43,622 bases of DNA from Bacillota bacterium (GCA_021848765.1 JAJZTU010000003.1:1-43622); one strand, 5' to 3'. Shown: positions 7,978 through 17,617, counted from the stretch's first letter. Numbers and translations: made by a program. Notes: a model not told the origin generated them from the letters alone.

Positions 7978-9381
7978 TCAATACCTGCGCCGCTTGCCGG
8001 CGGCTTGGATGCCTATTTCATCCCTGTATTTGGCCACCGTGCGGCGGGAAATATTAAGACCTTTGCTTACCAGGATATCGCCAATACGCTGGTCACTCAG
8101 AGGTTTTTTGGGATCTTCGGCTTCTACCAGGTCTCTGATCATCCGTTTGATGCTCTGGGAGGAGATCATGGTCCCCGTAACATCGTCTACACCGCTGGAA
8201 AAGAAGTATTTCATTTCGAAAACACCCTTCGGGGTCTGGATATACTTATTAGAGGTAGCCCTGCTGATAGTGGATTCATGCATTCCCACAATTTCAGCAA
8301 CCTGCTTCAGGTTTAAGGGCTTTAGATAACGGATTCCGTGTTCCAGAAAATCCTTCTGGAGTTCCACCAGGCAGTTGGCGACCTTGTACAAAGTAAGCCT
8401 CCGCTGTTCGATGCTTTTAATTAACCAGGAAGCAGAGTTAAGCTTGCTTTCCACGAATTTTTTAGCTTCCTCATCAGCCTGTGCTCCGGACAGAACGCTA
8501 CGATAGGTAGAATTAATTCCCAGCCGGGGAGCGGATGTGTCATTTACCAGGACAATATACTGGCCCTCTACCCTTTCCACAACTACGTCAGGGATTACAT
8601 AGCGGACATCGTGAGGACTGCCGAATTTCCGGCCGGGCTTGGGGTCCAGGGTTTTGAGGATGTCAGCGGCCTCCTGAATATCCTGGACGGTGGCGTCCAG
8701 ATCCTTGGCAATCTTCTGCACCCTGCCTTCGGCTAAATCCGGGAGGTAATGCTTGATTAGTGTCCTTAAAAACTTGTTCTCGATGTTAAGGCTGTCCACT
8801 TGCAGGAGCAGGCATTCTACCAGGTTCCTTGCTCCTACTCCCGGGGGGTCAAAAGTTTGAATAACATTCAGCACCTTTTCTGCCTGTTCGGGTTGGATAT
8901 CCAGCCCGGTAGTGCTTTCCTCCAGCGTACAGGTCAGGTAACCATGTTCATCAATATTACCGATAATGTATTCACCAATTTTACGCTCTGCCTTGGATAA
9001 ATTAGTGAGACTGAGTTGGGTTAAGAGGGTCTCCTGAAGGGAAGGCGCCTGGGAGAGGAAATTCTCAAAACCAAACTGTTCCGGTTCGCCACCGCGCTCC
9101 CGTTGGGTATAACCCAGGTCACTGCGGTCCTGGAAATACTCCTGCCAATCAATGTCAAACTTGTCCTCCCGTTCGCGGTTCTCGTCAGCAGTTGCCTCCT
9201 CCTGCTCACCCTTTTCTGCCTCTTCTTTTTTTTCCAGAACAGGGTTCTCCAGCAGTTCCTGTTCAATGTATTCGGCAAGTTCCATAGCGGATAACTGCAA
9301 AATTGTAATGGCTTGTCGAAGTTCCGGGGTCATTATTAATTTTTGGGTTTGCTCTAAGGATAGTCCAAAACCAAGACGCAT
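7978..9381 (-). CDS. rpoN: RNA polymerase sigma-54 factor
   Basis: Sigma-54 directs RNA polymerase to -24/-12 promoters and needs AAA+ activators. At 467 residues it is full length. The N-terminal glutamine/leucine-rich activator region (MRLGFGLSLEQTQKLIMTPELRQAI) is followed by an acidic linker (about residues 45-75), the core-binding domain, a helix-turn-helix (LKQVAEIVGMHESTISRAT) and the RpoN box as ISRRTVAKYRDE near the C terminus (consensus ARRTVAKYRE). rpoN next to cggR-gap is a common clostridial layout. It ends in its own terminator. I did not find a convincing -24/-12 promoter in the stretches I examined. Confidence 0.97.
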   Translation of the reverse strand: MRLGFGLSLEQTQKLIMTPELRQAITILQLSAMELAEYIEQELLENPVLEKKEEAEKGEQEEATADENREREDKFDIDWQEYFQDRSDLGYTQRERGGEPEQFGFENFLSQAPSLQETLLTQLSLTNLSKAERKIGEYIIGNIDEHGYLTCTLEESTTGLDIQPEQAEKVLNVIQTFDPPGVGARNLVECLLLQVDSLNIENKFLRTLIKHYLPDLAEGRVQKIAKDLDATVQDIQEAADILKTLDPKPGRKFGSPHDVRYVIPDVVVERVEGQYIVLVNDTSAPRLGINSTYRSVLSGAQADEEAKKFVESKLNSASWLIKSIEQRRLTLYKVANCLVELQKDFLEHGIRYLKPLNLKQVAEIVGMHESTISRATSNKYIQTPKGVFEMKYFFSSGVDDVTGTMISSQSIKRMIRDLVEAEDPKKPLSDQRIGDILVSKGLNISRRTVAKYRDEIGIQAAGKRRRY

Positions 9382-9545
9382 AATATCTCTCCTTCGTACA
9401 TAAACCCATTCGACCCAGACTCTTCACCGGCACCTCAAGTTTAATGAAAGTTCTGACTTGTCCGGGGTTAAATTTCTGTTAAACCTGAAAGTACCTAAGT
9501 ATTCTATCCCCCTTGGTTATTCTCCTGCTTACTAATGAGTTTATT

Positions 9546-10070
9546 CTAATTATGCCTGGTTGATACTTCTGGGTAGGATGTAATATTTTGGTTAGGGCTT
9601 AACACCCTGATCGGTACCCCGCCCACCGTGGTATTGGCCGGGACGTCGCAGTTTACCAGGGAACAGGCGGCTACCACGGAGTTATCACCAATGGTAACTC
9701 CGGGCAACAGGGTACTGTTAGCTCCGATGAGCACATTTTTGCCAATTACCACCGGACCGATATGGTAGGACCGGTGCAGGTACTCATGGGTGAGTACGGT
9801 GCAGTTATAGCCAATTGTGGTATCCTCACCTATGGAGATTTTTTCCGGAAAGAAAATATCCACCATGACCATGAGGCCAATGGAGACACGGGGTGCAATT
9901 TTCATTCCCAAGCCCAGGCGGTACAGCCAACTTTTTACGGTAAGCGACGGGCAGTAACGGCCAATTTGAATTACCGCAAAATTTTTTACCACCTTTAACG
10001 GGCTTACAATGCGGTGCCAGTGCTGCATGGCATTCTTGTCCCGCACCTCAAAGCGCTGGTAATTACGCAT
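9546..10070 (-). CDS. hexapeptide-repeat acyltransferase
   Basis: Left-handed beta-helix acyltransferase of 174 residues. The C-terminal two thirds carry imperfect hexapeptide repeats (PVVIGKNVLIGANSTLLPGV, then TIGDNSVVAACSLV) and the trimer-type ending NTTVGGVPIRVL, typical of sugar or serine O-acetyltransferases using acetyl-CoA. The N-terminal 60 residues contain a hydrophobic amphipathic stretch. The start lies 9 bases after the metallo-hydrolase stop, so they are probably co-transcribed. The substrate cannot be told from sequence. A serine or maltose acetyltransferase is possible, but a surface-sugar enzyme is equally possible. Confidence 0.85.
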   Translation of the reverse strand: MRNYQRFEVRDKNAMQHWHRIVSPLKVVKNFAVIQIGRYCPSLTVKSWLYRLGLGMKIAPRVSIGLMVMVDIFFPEKISIGEDTTIGYNCTVLTHEYLHRSYHIGPVVIGKNVLIGANSTLLPGVTIGDNSVVAACSLVNCDVPANTTVGGVPIRVLSPNQNITSYPEVSTRHN

Positions 10071-10079
10071 TATCCAATC

Positions 10080-11072
10080 TCAACCCTTTTTCAGATAAGG
10101 AGTCAGGTCAAGGTAGCCCATATCCTGGGCCACCCCGGTCGGGATGCCGGTCATCCCTTCCACATACTCCGCCATCTTGAATCTAATATCCTCAGGCTCT
10201 ACACAACAGTAATTAAAGTGGGACATATAACAAAGCTTGACCTGGGAATCCCTCAGCAGATGGGCCAGCCCGATGGTAGTTATATGCCGGTGGACCCAGG
10301 CATTGTGACTGGTAACATTGGCGATAAGGACATCTACCCGGGAAAAGGCTTCCCTGATATCCTCCCTGAAGCGCTCGACTTTCCGGAAGTCCATTATCGG
10401 CCCAAAACGCTTTACTTCCTGGATGCCGTCCGGGGTGGAGTAAGCGAGGATATAGTTGGTATCCCCGGTATAGCCAAGGCGGAGGCCCTCCGCCTCCAGA
10501 ATAAATCCGTAGTTTTCCGTCCCGTGATAGGCTTGGACGGGAGTAAGCTTTACTCCTTTGACAGTCAAACTGCTGCCTGCCTCCAGGTAAACCACCTGGG
10601 GTCCTCCCAGATAGCCGTATTTTTCGGTTTCTCCCTGGTGAAACTTGCTGATACTTCTTTCGTCCTCAAAGACCTTTTTCGGCCCCATGAGGAGTCCACG
10701 GCGGGTGGACATCGCCCAACACATGCCTTCAATAATGCTCTCCGCCCCGGCGTAATGGTCCACATGTCCGTGGGAGATGTACACGGCATCCAAGGCGCCC
10801 AAATCGACCCGGGCCTCCAGGACCCCTTGCAGGGCCCCCGGACCGGGATCCACATACATAAACAGGTCGCCGAACTCCACCAGAAAGCCGGCTGTCCGGG
10901 GCCTCTGGGCAAGCACTGCCTCAGGGTTCCCCCCTGTCCCTAAAAAGGTTACTCCCCACTTGGGTTTTCTCTGTAGGCGACCCTTGCGGTCTTTCCATTT
11001 TTCTTTGGAATTTAAGATAGCTGCCTTAGTTTTGTCCCGCAGCCATAAATCCAGGTCTTGCATCTTAACCAT
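10080..11072 (-). CDS. metallo-beta-lactamase-fold hydrolase
   Basis: MBL-fold metal-dependent hydrolase of 330 residues. The first metal motif is ISHGHVDHYAGAES (HxHxDH) near residue 100. Later come the YTGDTNYIL aspartate and histidines in TSHNAWVHRHITTIGLAHLL and CYMSHFNYC. The fold start LGTGGNPEAVLAQRPRTAGFLVEF is typical of the ribonuclease Z-like group, whose members include nucleases and phosphodiesterases. The specific substrate is unknown. It lies between whiA and the acyltransferase in the same direction. Confidence 0.82.
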   Translation of the reverse strand: MVKMQDLDLWLRDKTKAAILNSKEKWKDRKGRLQRKPKWGVTFLGTGGNPEAVLAQRPRTAGFLVEFGDLFMYVDPGPGALQGVLEARVDLGALDAVYISHGHVDHYAGAESIIEGMCWAMSTRRGLLMGPKKVFEDERSISKFHQGETEKYGYLGGPQVVYLEAGSSLTVKGVKLTPVQAYHGTENYGFILEAEGLRLGYTGDTNYILAYSTPDGIQEVKRFGPIMDFRKVERFREDIREAFSRVDVLIANVTSHNAWVHRHITTIGLAHLLRDSQVKLCYMSHFNYCCVEPEDIRFKMAEYVEGMTGIPTGVAQDMGYLDLTPYLKKG

Positions 11073-11128
11073 GATTGGCTCCCCATTTAAAAAACTCTAT
11101 ATTTAACTGACTCTGTATTTAACTGACG

Positions 11129-12079
11129 CTAGATTGAATTGACTCTTTCCCGCAGCTTCTCAGCCAGCTTTTCCAGCTTGCGGATCCGGTGGTTTACCCC
11201 TGACTTGCCTACTGGGGGGTCCATGAGTTCTCCCAATTCCTTAAGGCTTACCTCAGGATACCGGAGGCGGGCCTCAGCCACCTCCCGCAATCCGGCCGGA
11301 AGTTTGTCCATGCCCAAGGTATTGGCCACAAACCGGATACTTTCCAGCTGGCGCACGGCGGCATTGACGGTCTTGTTTAAATTGGCAGTCTCACAATTGA
11401 CCAGACGGTTCACCTGGTTGCGCATATCTTTGACAATGCGCACATTCTCAAAATTCAGCAGGGCGCTGTGTGCTCCAATTATGTTCAGTAAGGCCACAAT
11501 AGCCTCACTCCCCTTGAGATAGACCACCTGCCAGTTTTTGCGGGAACCTACCTTGGCAGGCAGCTTATAGCGTCTGATTAGGCGGCAGATGGCCTCGGCA
11601 TGCTTGGCGTCATTGGTGATAATCTCCAGATGGTAATCCCCTTCGGGATCGCTGACTGAGCCCCCGCCGAGAAACACCCCCCTCAGGTAAGCACGGCGGC
11701 AGCACTCTTTAGCAAGGAACTCATCATAAATTCCTTCAGCCAAGTCCCCCTCCAGGTCCAATACCCCGATGGCTTTTAAAATGGTCTGGACCTTTCCCGG
11801 CCCGGCAACCCGGACCAGATAGGAATTATGCTTTTTCAACCTGATGCCTTTGCGCATCAGGACCTCGGTATGTATGTTAAACAAATTCTTCAGCATGGTA
11901 AATATCTTGCGGGCCACGGCTGCGTTTTCCGTGTTGATGTTAAGGGTAACCCTGTTGCCGGTACTGATTTGGATGACCCCGTCCATGCGAATCAAAGCAG
12001 CCAGCTCGGCCTTCTGGCAGCAGCGTTTTTCCGGTATAATCCGGGCCAGTTCATTCTTTGTGGTAGCTGAGAAAGACAA
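11129..12079 (-). CDS. whiA: WhiA DNA-binding protein
   Basis: WhiA family (DUF199), 316 residues. The N-terminal part is a degenerate LAGLIDADG homing-endonuclease fold (AYLRGVFLGGGSVSDPEGDYHLEI). The C-terminal helix-turn-helix is VSLKELGELMDPPVGKSGVNHRIRKLEKLA. It is a transcription factor for sporulation in Actinobacteria and affects cell division and chromosome segregation in Bacillus. The start is TTG at 12079 with AGGGGGTG at good distance; no ATG fits. It normally lies just after rapZ and yvcK. Here those genes are 21 kb upstream, beyond an accessory block. Confidence 0.96.
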   Translation of the reverse strand: MSFSATTKNELARIIPEKRCCQKAELAALIRMDGVIQISTGNRVTLNINTENAAVARKIFTMLKNLFNIHTEVLMRKGIRLKKHNSYLVRVAGPGKVQTILKAIGVLDLEGDLAEGIYDEFLAKECCRRAYLRGVFLGGGSVSDPEGDYHLEIITNDAKHAEAICRLIRRYKLPAKVGSRKNWQVVYLKGSEAIVALLNIIGAHSALLNFENVRIVKDMRNQVNRLVNCETANLNKTVNAAVRQLESIRFVANTLGMDKLPAGLREVAEARLRYPEVSLKELGELMDPPVGKSGVNHRIRKLEKLAEKLRERVNSI

Positions 12080-12126
12080 TCCCTACACCCCCTTAAGGGC
12101 TCTTGAACTTTAGTATACCACAATTA

Positions 12127-13575
12127 TTATGCCAGGAAAACATTTGGCAGCCACACTGTAAAGGCGCTCCCCACTCCGGGGGAGCTTTCCACCTCAAGCT
12201 CTCCCCCGTGCTGCTCCACTATCCGGTTGGCAATAGCCAGGCCCAGGCCGGTCCCGCTGCCTACCCTGGCCCGGTCTGCCCGGTAGAAACGCCGGAAAAT
12301 CTTAGGGATATCCTCAGGAGCAATCCCTGTCCCTGTATCATGGACAGTAATGCCGATAAAACCCGGCTTTTGCCGGGTGTCCAGCCAGACCCTGCCTCCC
12401 GCAGGGGTGTATTTAAAAGCATTATCAATAATAATCAGGAATAACTGCTTCAGGTAGTCCGGGTTGGCTGTAACCTGAATTCCTTTGACCTCTGCGGGAT
12501 CCATCCCCCGGAAGGTTGCCTGTCCAGGAATCAGGCGCACCTGGCGGTACAAATCTGCAAGGAACTCCTGCAGGGAAAGAGTTGCTTTGGTTATCTTAAA
12601 GCCGGCGTCTGCCCGGGCCAGGGCCAGGAGGTCGTTAACCAGCCGGGTCATCCGTTCCGTCTCCCCGGCGATATCTGCCAAAACTTCCCGGCGGGCTTCA
12701 GGGTCAATGTCCCCCATCTTTTGCAAGAGTTCAATATTGCCCCTGATGGTGGTCAAGGGGGTGCGCAGCTCATGGGAAGCATCGGAAACAAAGCGCTTCT
12801 GGGTAGCGATGCCCTCCTCCAGGCTTTGGTAGGCGCCGTGCAGCCTGGCCAGCATGTCATTGATGGTAGCGGTAAGTTCCCCAATCTCATCGGCAGGCCC
12901 TTCATAGTGAATACGGCTCTGGAGGTCCCGCGCCTCCTGAATATCCGCCGCAGCCTGGATTAAGCGGTCAATCGGCCGTAAAGCCATTCCGGCCAAAAAC
13001 CAGCCCAGCATCCCCGTCAACAGTACCGTCACCAGCCCCCCTGTAAACAGCACAAAGCTGAGGCGGCCAAGAGCCCTGTCCACCGGGACCAGCGAACGCC
13101 CTACCTGAAGAATGCCGATAATTTGGTCACGATAGGTCAAAGGCAGGTTAAAAGTGCGCAGCCTCTGGTCACCTGCCTCAATGGTCTCGTAAAAGCCCTT
13201 GCCTTTTACTGCATAGAGCAAGGTCTGCCTGCTTAAGGGCAGTACCTGATTACCCAGGTTATTAGACCTGGCCAAAATTTCCCCGTGATCATTTACCACC
13301 TGAAGATAGGTATCCGGCGAGGCAAAAACGTCAACATTAGGCAGAATAACCTGGCTTAAAGGAAAGGGAAATTCTCCCACGACCGTAATGGAGCGCACCA
13401 CTTGGTTTGCCTGGTTGGCAACTGACTGGTCGATCTCCTGGTGAAGATTGTGGCTTAAAAAAAGGTAGAGAAACACCCCTAAAGCCAGTAAGGTTAAGCT
13501 CAGGACCGTGCTATACCAAACAGTAAGCCGCATCCTGACAGACAGTTTCCGCCAGGGATTCTCTATAATGTTCAT
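12127..13575 (-). CDS. two-component sensor histidine kinase
   Basis: Membrane sensor kinase of 482 residues. Two membrane helices (LTVWYSTVLSLTLLALGVFLYLFL near residue 25 and LSFVLFTGGLVTVLLTGMLGWFL near 180) flank an extracytoplasmic sensing domain. HAMP follows, then HisKA with the phospho-accepting histidine in DASHELRTPLTTIRGN, and HATPase_c with the N box IIIDNAFKYTPAGG, the G1 box HDTGTGIAPEDIPKIF and GTGLGLAIANRIVEQHGG. All kinase boxes are intact. It is 6 bases after the response-regulator gene, hence an operon. The htrA gene just upstream suggests an envelope-stress role like CssRS, but that is inference. Confidence 0.95.
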   Translation of the reverse strand: MNIIENPWRKLSVRMRLTVWYSTVLSLTLLALGVFLYLFLSHNLHQEIDQSVANQANQVVRSITVVGEFPFPLSQVILPNVDVFASPDTYLQVVNDHGEILARSNNLGNQVLPLSRQTLLYAVKGKGFYETIEAGDQRLRTFNLPLTYRDQIIGILQVGRSLVPVDRALGRLSFVLFTGGLVTVLLTGMLGWFLAGMALRPIDRLIQAAADIQEARDLQSRIHYEGPADEIGELTATINDMLARLHGAYQSLEEGIATQKRFVSDASHELRTPLTTIRGNIELLQKMGDIDPEARREVLADIAGETERMTRLVNDLLALARADAGFKITKATLSLQEFLADLYRQVRLIPGQATFRGMDPAEVKGIQVTANPDYLKQLFLIIIDNAFKYTPAGGRVWLDTRQKPGFIGITVHDTGTGIAPEDIPKIFRRFYRADRARVGSGTGLGLAIANRIVEQHGGELEVESSPGVGSAFTVWLPNVFLA

Positions 13576-13581
13576 CTTAGC

Positions 13582-14295
13582 TCACTCCCTAAGCACATAT
13601 CCGGCTCCCCGTACTGTATGGATCAGACGTTTTTCCCCCGCTTCCTCCAGCTTCTGACGCAGTATACCCACATAGACTTCCAGGACATTGGACTCCCCAC
13701 TGTAGTCAAAACCCCAAATCCTATCCATAATCAGTTCCCTGGTCAAGACCTGGCGGGGGTGCTCCAGGAACAGGGACAAAAGCTCGAATTCCTTGGTGGT
13801 AAGCTGGATAACCCGGCCTCCCCGGCAGGCTTCCCGGGTGCCGGTGTCCAGGCGCAGATCTGCAAACCGGTAGACAGTTGACTGGACTGCCGGGCGCGCC
13901 TTGTTCCCGGAAGGGTTTTCCGGGTTCCCGCCCTTGCCTCTCCGCAGCAGCGCCCTCACCCTGGCCAAAAGTTCCTCCAAAGCAAAGGGTTTTATCAGGT
14001 AATCATCTGCCCCTGCATCCAAGCCCTGGACCCGGTCATTGACCTCATCCCTGGCTGTAAGCATGAGGATGGGCAGGTTGCTTTCGGCCCGCAGGCGGCG
14101 GCATACTTCCATTCCGTCCAGAGCAGGCATCATCAGGTCCAGGATCACCAGGTCAGGAGGATTGGACCAGGCCAGTTTCAGGCCCTCCAAACCATCATTG
14201 GCCACCTGCACCGCATATCCTTCAAAGGTCAGCGCCCGGCGAAGCAGAGCGGTTATTTTGGGGTCATCATCAACTACGAGAATAGTTGCACCCAT
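13582..14295 (-). CDS. OmpR/PhoB-family response regulator
   Basis: Response regulator of 237 residues paired with the following histidine kinase. The receiver domain has the acidic pair in VVDDDPKI, the phospho-acceptor aspartate 53 in [12 protein letters not shown], the threonine in LTARDEVND and lysine in [15 protein letters not shown]. The C-terminal winged helix (about 140-235) has [23 protein letters not shown] and the recognition helix [19 protein letters not shown] at 14295 has AGGAGGGCG upstream. It is transcribed separately from htrA, which ends in a strong terminator. Confidence 0.96.
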   Translation of the reverse strand: MGATILVVDDDPKITALLRRALTFEGYAVQVANDGLEGLKLAWSNPPDLVILDLMMPALDGMEVCRRLRAESNLPILMLTARDEVNDRVQGLDAGADDYLIKPFALEELLARVRALLRRGKGGNPENPSGNKARPAVQSTVYRFADLRLDTGTREACRGGRVIQLTTKEFELLSLFLEHPRQVLTRELIMDRIWGFDYSGESNVLEVYVGILRQKLEEAGEKRLIHTVRGAGYVLRE

Positions 14296-14340
14296 AGGCG
14301 CCCTCCTCTCTGCTGTTATTTTACAACAAACTCAACTAAA

Positions 14341-14389
14341 ATAAAAACACCTGCTCCCATAGGAGCGGGTGAGGCAAAGGAGCAGGTGT
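14341..14389 (-). terminator. htrA intrinsic terminator
   Basis: On the minus strand ACACCTGCTCC pairs with GGAGCAGGTGT (11 bp) followed by TTTTAT. The loop holds a further partial copy, CACCCGCTCC, which could form an alternative stem with the same downstream arm. Confidence 0.85.
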
Positions 14390-14415
14390 ATATTTGAAAG
14401 GCGAGTTGACAGTGC

Positions 14416-15618
14416 CTACTTGTGGCGGTCCTGCTTGGCTTCTATAGTGACCTCCGCGTAGTTGGTATTGCCGTCCCGGAAGACTACCAGGACTACTTTG
14501 TCACCCACCTTTGTTTTCTGAACCAATTCTACCAGTTCATCCTGAGTCTTAACCGGCTTTTTATTAAACTCCAAAATGATGTCACCCCTCTGAAGGCCAG
14601 CTTTCTCAGCAGGACCACCGGGAGCTACCGAGGCCACAATAACCCCTTCGGCCTTATTGAAGCCAAAATATTCGGCCAGCTCTTTGGTTACCGGCTGGAG
14701 GTATACTCCTAACCAGGGGCGCGTTACCTTGCCGTTTTTCAGCAAGTCCTGAAGGATAGCCTGGACAGTACTGGTGGGAATGGCGAAACCGATTCCCTGA
14801 GCCTGAGCGTTTACCGCCGTGTTAATCCCTACAACCTCACCGTTCAGGTTTAACAGGGGACCGCCGCTGTTGCCGGGGTTAATGGAAGCATCAGTCTGCA
14901 GAAGGTTTTCGTACCGCCGGTCCTCGATGTTTACCGGGCGGCCCTTAGCGCTGATGACGCCTACTGTGACGGTGTGGTCCAGGCCATAGGGGTTCCCGAT
15001 GGCGATTACCCAATCCCCCACCAGGATGTTCTCCGATTTGCCCAGGGGAAGGGTGGGCAGTTCCTTGTCTGCCTTGATTTTTAATACTGCCAGGTCTTTA
15101 TCATAATCAGAGCCTGCTAATTCAGCTGTAAAGGGTGTGGCATAGCCGTTTACCGTTACTGTAATTTTGTTCGCCCCGTCGATAACGTGTTCATTGGTTA
15201 GGATATAGCCGTCCTTGGAGATGATAAAGCCGGAGCCCATTCCCTTTTGAATTGACTGCTGCCGGGGCGCTAACTGCTGGTCACCGAAGAATTCCCGGAA
15301 AAAAGGATCGTTAAAAAATGGGTTTAGCCTCTGCATATCTGTGACCCTGACCTGGGTTTCAATCTTAACCACAGCCGGTCCGGTTTTGGCTACAATATCC
15401 CTGATCGTAGTAGGCCCCAGTAAGGTTACCGGACTTGTTACCTGAAAATCGGCCAACCGGCCGGTTTCCGCAGTCTTGGCGGTTTCCGCCCGGGCGGCTT
15501 TGTCCAAGATTCCGGGATTCAGAGCCAGCATCAGCCCACCTAAAGCCAAAATACCGGCTAAAAAGGAGCCAATTACTATGCCTAAAATGGGGCGTTTGGC
15601 CTGATTAGTTTCCTGCAT
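14416..15618 (-). CDS. htrA: HtrA/DegP-type membrane-anchored serine protease
   Basis: Envelope quality-control protease of 400 residues. An N-terminal membrane anchor (ILGIVIGSFLAGILALGGLMLAL) is followed by a trypsin-like domain with histidine in LTNEHVIDGA, aspartate in YDKDLAVLKI and serine in NPGNSGGPLL, and one C-terminal PDZ domain (VASVAPGGPAEKAGLQRGDIIL). This is the HtrA/YvtA layout of Firmicutes. The catalytic triad is complete. It lies upstream of the two-component system in the same direction with a terminator between them. No shared operator was identified. Confidence 0.96.
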   Translation of the reverse strand: MQETNQAKRPILGIVIGSFLAGILALGGLMLALNPGILDKAARAETAKTAETGRLADFQVTSPVTLLGPTTIRDIVAKTGPAVVKIETQVRVTDMQRLNPFFNDPFFREFFGDQQLAPRQQSIQKGMGSGFIISKDGYILTNEHVIDGANKITVTVNGYATPFTAELAGSDYDKDLAVLKIKADKELPTLPLGKSENILVGDWVIAIGNPYGLDHTVTVGVISAKGRPVNIEDRRYENLLQTDASINPGNSGGPLLNLNGEVVGINTAVNAQAQGIGFAIPTSTVQAILQDLLKNGKVTRPWLGVYLQPVTKELAEYFGFNKAEGVIVASVAPGGPAEKAGLQRGDIILEFNKKPVKTQDELVELVQKTKVGDKVVLVVFRDGNTNYAEVTIEAKQDRHK

Positions 15619-15724
15619 GAGTTCTCCCTCCAGAATTCTTTTAGTTTAATTTTGGAGGAGAAAGCTGAATATAACCTGAAAATAAGGTAAAGCTTTGTTA
15701 AAAGTTTTTTCCTTACTATCGTTT

Positions 15725-16825
15725 TCACAGGTTTTTTACTGCTGCCAGGGCATTAACCAGGCCTGCCCCTTGCTGATCGGAGTTAAGCCCTGGCAGCAGC
15801 TCAGCCTGTTTTTTCAGGTGAGTTATCATCTGGGTAGGATTCAGGGATTTTCTGGCCAGGACCAGGGCACAGGTGCCGGTGACATGAGGGGTAGCCATGG
15901 AAGTACCGCTCATATAGGCATAAGAATTGCCCTTATAGGTAGAGTAGATATTAACTCCGGGCGCTGTCAAATCAACCGAAGGGCCACAGGAGCTAAAGTA
16001 GGCAAAGGAATCATTCTGAGCGATTGCTGTTACTGCTATAACTTGAGGGTATTTGGCCGGATAAATGACCGTATCCCCACTGCAACCGCTGTTGCCGGCG
16101 GCAGCCACCATGGTAATTCCGGCCTGGGCTACTTTGACTATAGCTGCATAAAAAGAGGGGTAATCAAAAGGTGTGCCCAGACTCATGTTAATAACCCTCA
16201 TCTTGTGGTTAATACACCACTGAAGGCCCTCAATCACATCTGACAGGTAACCGCTCCCATATTTATTTAATACCTTTACACCGTACAGTAAAGCTTTGGG
16301 AGCAACCCCAACAACGCCCAGGGAATTATTCAGGGCGGCAACTATTCCGGCTACATGGGTCCCGTGGCCGTTATCATCATGAAAGGTTTTTCCATGATTA
16401 ACAGTATTCACTCCTCCGACAACCTTTAAATCCTTATGTTTCCGGTCAATCCCGGTATCAACTATGGCCACCTTGACTTTTGCCCCGGCGCTGAGCGGCC
16501 ACGCCAAATTAGCTTTTATCCGTTTTATTCCCCATGGCAGCGCCTGAGCCTGAGGATTGAGCTCAGATTCCCGTTCTGCCGCTGGTTCACCCTCAGAAAC
16601 CGCAGTAATCCTGCAGTCATCATCAACTCTCTGCACCCATGGTTCATTGGCAAGGGCAGTTAAGGCAGCTTTCTTGCGTACCTTTACTACCAAAGCGTTA
16701 ATTATGGGCAGGGATTTAATTATTACTCCCCAAGGAAGTACCTGACTCAAGGTTAATTGGTCAAGATTATAATCCGGATTTAAAACAATAATTTTTCTCA
16801 CCACAGCCGCCCCCTTTAAAGCCAT
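15725..16825 (-). CDS. subtilisin-like serine protease (S8)
   Basis: S8 peptidase of 366 residues with the full triad: aspartate in KVAIVDTGID, histidine in GHGTHVAGIVAALN, serine in SGTSMATPHVTG, and the oxyanion asparagine in AAAGNSGCSG. The first 90 residues resemble an I9-type propeptide ending before ALPWGIKRIKA. There is no obvious secretion signal at the chosen start. It is therefore either intracellular, as the ISP type, or starts differently; I see no upstream in-frame signal sequence. It follows the YhcN-like gene in the same direction but after a terminator. Confidence 0.93.
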   Translation of the reverse strand: MALKGAAVVRKIIVLNPDYNLDQLTLSQVLPWGVIIKSLPIINALVVKVRKKAALTALANEPWVQRVDDDCRITAVSEGEPAAERESELNPQAQALPWGIKRIKANLAWPLSAGAKVKVAIVDTGIDRKHKDLKVVGGVNTVNHGKTFHDDNGHGTHVAGIVAALNNSLGVVGVAPKALLYGVKVLNKYGSGYLSDVIEGLQWCINHKMRVINMSLGTPFDYPSFYAAIVKVAQAGITMVAAAGNSGCSGDTVIYPAKYPQVIAVTAIAQNDSFAYFSSCGPSVDLTAPGVNIYSTYKGNSYAYMSGTSMATPHVTGTCALVLARKSLNPTQMITHLKKQAELLPGLNSDQQGAGLVNALAAVKNL

Positions 16826-16911
16826 TCCGGTTAGGGATCACGTGATTTAACTTCCTAGGTGTGACAGGTATAATATACAATATGAATTTTTTGCAGCTGT
16901 GGTTACAACAA

Positions 16912-16937
16912 AACAACCCAGGTTGCCCTGGGTTGTT
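16912..16937 (-). terminator. intrinsic terminator after the YhcN-like gene
   Basis: AACAACCCAGG and CCTGGGTTGTT form an 11-bp stem with a four-base loop, 10 bases after the stop codon, followed on the minus strand by TTTTGTTG. Confidence 0.85.
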
Positions 16938-16946
16938 TAAGTAAAG

Positions 16947-17483
16947 TTAAGTGGTTGGTTTGGCTCTGTTAAAAAATTCGCCGATTTCTTTGAAGAAATC
17001 AGATATAGGCCTGCCTTCGGCTATACCCCTGGCCATACCCTGGATTCGTCCCACCGCGTCCGGGTCGGTCTCCACCACAGCATTGACAATGCGGGGGTCT
17101 TCCTTGGCCCGGCTGGCGGCCAGTTCCCTGATTCTTTCCACCTTAGCCCCTTCGATGTTCTTTTTGAGGTCCACGCCAATGAGGGCAACATTCCCTACTA
17201 CGACAACATAGGCTCTGTTCACCCCATCAATAGCCGCTGCCTTTCTGGCAATATCATCAGCTGCATCAGCCGCACGGGCCTGGGTTCCGGGTGCAGGAAC
17301 CACCGGGGCCGGAGTAACCGCGCCAGGAGCCGGCGTTGTGGCCGGAGGAGGAGCCGGTGCTGTGGGCGGCGCCGGAGGAGCCGGTATGGGTTTTCTGGGA
17401 GCACAGCCACCTAGAGTTAAGACGGCTGCTACCAGGATTGCTACTAAAGCCAGGCTTAAAAAATATCCAATTCCCTTGTTCAT
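16947..17483 (-). CDS. YhcN/YlaJ-like sporulation lipoprotein
   Basis: Predicted spore-associated lipoprotein of 178 residues. The ATG at 17483, with AGGAGGTG upstream, gives a signal peptide MNKGIGYFLSLALVAILVAAVLTLGGC with a lipobox at Cys 27. The longer track start has no such logic. A proline/alanine-rich linker (about residues 30-70) leads to a YhcN/YlaJ domain (AADAADDIARKAAAIDGVNRAYVVVVGNVALIGVDL). Members of this family are found in spore membranes of Bacillus. It supports a spore-forming host. It is a single gene with its own terminator. Confidence 0.85.
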   Translation of the reverse strand: MNKGIGYFLSLALVAILVAAVLTLGGCAPRKPIPAPPAPPTAPAPPPATTPAPGAVTPAPVVPAPGTQARAADAADDIARKAAAIDGVNRAYVVVVGNVALIGVDLKKNIEGAKVERIRELAASRAKEDPRIVNAVVETDPDAVGRIQGMARGIAEGRPISDFFKEIGEFFNRAKPTT

Positions 17484-17617
17484 AGAATTCACCTCCTCTC
17501 CGGTAGATAGCAAAACTTGCCCAGAGGTAAGTTTTTCCCACCGGAGAGAAAATATGCAGCAGTATCCAATGCAACACGGTGTCACCTCAATTTTTTTAAG
17601 TAAATATAAGTAAATAT

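Noticed and set aside
10014-10943. 309-residue plus-strand ORF across the metallo-hydrolase
   Set aside because: Antisense to a gene with complete metal-binding motifs; the translation has no domain.
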